Shown here in pieces: positions 13,907-14,787 of a stretch of DNA of 14,787 nucleotides. Below the pieces are notes generated by a model. That model ran no database searches, was not told the DNA's origin, and saw only the letters and a program-made list of their open reading frames with translations. Source of the DNA: RGIG7300 sp045649645 (GTDB lineage Bacteria > Bacillota > Clostridia > Oscillospirales > CAG-272); contig JAZRQH010000016.1 in NCBI GenBank assembly GCA_045649645.1, positions 1 through 14,787 on the forward strand. Reading direction: 5' to 3'. Position 1 is the first letter of the stretch, and each line of letters starts with the position of its first letter. Made by a program: the position numbers and the translations under genes.

Positions 13907-13935
13907 ATTATAACATATAATAAAGTAGTTTTCAA
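13907..13935 (-). promoter_or_regulatory. Promoter of the eight-gene lipid operon
   Basis: Minus strand: -35 TTGAAA (13935-13930), a 17-bp spacer and a perfect -10 TATAAT (13912-13907). The predicted start near 13900 leaves a leader of about 52 bases ahead of the first ATG at 13848. The genes downstream are so tightly packed (gaps of 31 bases or less, several overlaps) that this is probably the only promoter for all eight. Confidence 0.75.
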
Positions 13936-13947
13936 TAGAAACACCGC

Positions 13948-13991
13948 AAAAAATGACGCTGAGCATCAAGAAATTCTTGGCGTTTTCTCAG
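13948..13991 (-). terminator. Hairpin with T-run upstream of the operon promoter (terminator-like or operator)
   Basis: CAAGAA (13967-13972) and TTCTTG (13974-13979) form a dyad, enclosed by CTGAG (13959-13963) and CTCAG (13987-13991). On the minus strand the outer arm is followed five bases later by TTTTTT (13953-13948). It sits between the two divergent promoters, with no minus-strand gene to its right within the window. It may insulate the operon from upstream transcription, or be a regulator-binding dyad. The stem is interrupted, so a terminator role is uncertain. Confidence 0.35.
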
Positions 13992-14022
13992 GCTCCGAGG
14001 TCTATAAAATGCTGATAAAATA

Positions 14023-14051
14023 TTGATTTTTTGACAGATAAATGATATAAT
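14023..14051 (+). promoter_or_regulatory. Promoter of the divergent SDR gene
   Basis: -35 TTGATT (14023-14028), a 17-bp spacer and -10 TATAAT (14046-14051). A perfect TTGACA at 14031-14036 is only 9 bp from the -10 and cannot pair with it. The ribosome binding site AAGGAGA follows at 14084-14090. Confidence 0.65.
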
Positions 14052-14095
14052 CAGTAATCGAAAAATGTGTATTTACGAAAAGTAAGGAGAAAGAA

Positions 14096-14787
14096 ATGAA
14101 AAACGTATGTGTTATAACAGGCGGCGGCAGCGGAATGGGTCTGGCGGCTGCCAAAAATATGCCCAAGGAAAAGATAATCGTTATCTCCGGCAGAACCGTA
14201 TCCAAGCTTGAGAACGCAGTAAATGAGCTCAAGGAGCTGGGCTACGAGGCATATGCCTTTGCCTGCGATACCTCCGACCGCGAGAGCGTGAAGAAGCTGG
14301 CAGAGTACGCCGCATCCTTAGGTGAAATAAAGAATGTGATAAACGCCGCAGGCGTTTCCCCCGCAATGGGAAAGGCAGGCGATCAGGAAAAGATACTTCG
14401 TATCAACGCTCTGGGAACGGTTTACGTAAACCAGGAGTTTTCCAAAAAAATGAACGCAGGCAGCGTTATCTGTGATATCTCCTCCAACTCCGCTTATGCG
14501 CTCCCTTCCTTTATCCTTCCCAAGAAGGCGTACCCCCTTGCCGAAACAGACGAGGCTGCATTCCTTGCTAAGCTCATCAAGAGAGCAAATATGGCTAAGT
14601 CCGACTATGAGAAAAACGGATTTGCGTACGGTCTTTCTAAGAACTTCGTTTGCTGGTATGCGGCAAAGAGTGCGTTTGACCTTGGCCCCAAGGGGATCCG
14701 CGTAGTTTCTCTTAGCCCCGGACTTATAGCAACCGATATGGGCAAGATGGAGGAGGAGCACGGCGGATATCTTATCGGATTCTCCTG
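14096..14787 (+). CDS. Short-chain dehydrogenase/reductase, C-terminus cut by window edge
   Basis: About 230 residues are visible and the frame is still open at the last base. SDR features: TGGGSGMG (8-15), Arg33 after the second strand (suggesting NADP(H)), NAAG (83-86), the catalytic Ser region DISSNS (127-132) and the Tyr178-x3-Lys182 pair in YGLSK, then SPGLIATDM (207-215). The spacing from Ser to Tyr is about 46-48 residues instead of about 13, so there is an insertion of roughly 30 residues in front of the active-site Tyr. This resembles the 3-alpha-hydroxysteroid dehydrogenase/carbonyl reductase type of SDR. The ATG is supported by AAGGAGA. It is divergent from the lipid operon and could be co-regulated through the shared 247-bp intergenic region, but a functional link is unproven. 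Confidence 0.88.
   Translation, partial: MKNVCVITGGGSGMGLAAAKNMPKEKIIVISGRTVSKLENAVNELKELGYEAYAFACDTSDRESVKKLAEYAASLGEIKNVINAAGVSPAMGKAGDQEKILRINALGTVYVNQEFSKKMNAGSVICDISSNSAYALPSFILPKKAYPLAETDEAAFLAKLIKRANMAKSDYEKNGFAYGLSKNFVCWYAAKSAFDLGPKGIRVVSLSPGLIATDMGKMEEEHGGYLIGFS

Noticed and set aside
14031..14036. TTGACA as the -35 of the divergent SDR promoter
   Set aside because: It is only 9 bp from TATAAT. TTGATT at 14023-14028 has the correct 17-bp spacing.
1..14787. CRISPR arrays, tRNA or rRNA genes, insertion sequences, phage genes
   Set aside because: No regularly spaced repeats, cloverleaf-like segments, transposase motifs or terminal inverted repeats were seen on reading either strand by eye.

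Overview
The window reads like a chromosomal segment of a low-to-mid-GC Gram-positive anaerobe. A gut or rumen Oscillospiraceae relative such as Ruminococcus is my best guess, but this is inference. Supports are the strong AGGAGG-type ribosome binding sites, consensus TTGAAA/TATAAT promoters with 17-bp spacers, a GH130-type mannoside phosphorylase, a membrane-anchored NodB deacetylase with Ig-like modules, and a Clostridia-style Crp/Fnr regulator. I see no rRNA, tRNA, CRISPR array, insertion sequence or phage gene. Coding density is high and no gene-free stretch exceeds about 250 bp.

Layout. (1) Bases 1-1344, minus strand: the N-terminal part of a GH130-type glycoside phosphorylase, preceded by an SGNH/GDSL hydrolase. 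(2) Bases 1345-2512: a thioredoxin (plus) convergent with a Crp/Fnr regulator (minus), sharing a bidirectional terminator. A perfect TGTGA-N6-TCACA operator lies upstream of thioredoxin, centred at about -41.5 from the predicted transcription start. (3) Bases 2595-4849, plus: a polysaccharide deacetylase and a short-chain dehydrogenase in a two-gene unit, ending in a bidirectional terminator. (4) Bases 13935 down to 4881, minus: one strong promoter followed by eight tightly packed genes. In order of transcription they are an acyl-AMP ligase fused to an acyl carrier domain, an MFS_2/GPH-type transporter with an extra C-terminal membrane region, two PlsC-type acyltransferases, a second acyl-AMP ligase, a free acyl carrier protein, an LRAT-like thiol acyltransferase fused to an Sfp-type phosphopantetheinyl transferase, and a membrane-anchored alpha/beta hydrolase. 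(5) Bases 14096-14787, plus: a divergent short-chain dehydrogenase running off the end.

The eight-gene operon is the striking part. It carries the parts to activate an acyl group as acyl-AMP, load it on a dedicated carrier matured by its own phosphopantetheinyl transferase, move it to a glycerolipid-type acceptor by PlsC enzymes, rearrange or release acyl chains (LRAT-like domain, hydrolase), and move a product or lysolipid across the membrane. No ketosynthase, condensation domain or reductase is encoded within it, so it does not look like a polyketide or non-ribosomal peptide cluster. The closest known logic is the E. coli lplT-aas pair (lysophospholipid flippase plus PlsC/acyl-ACP synthetase), here split into separate genes and expanded. 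I infer a membrane-lipid acylation, repair or modification system. Its product cannot be read from sequence.
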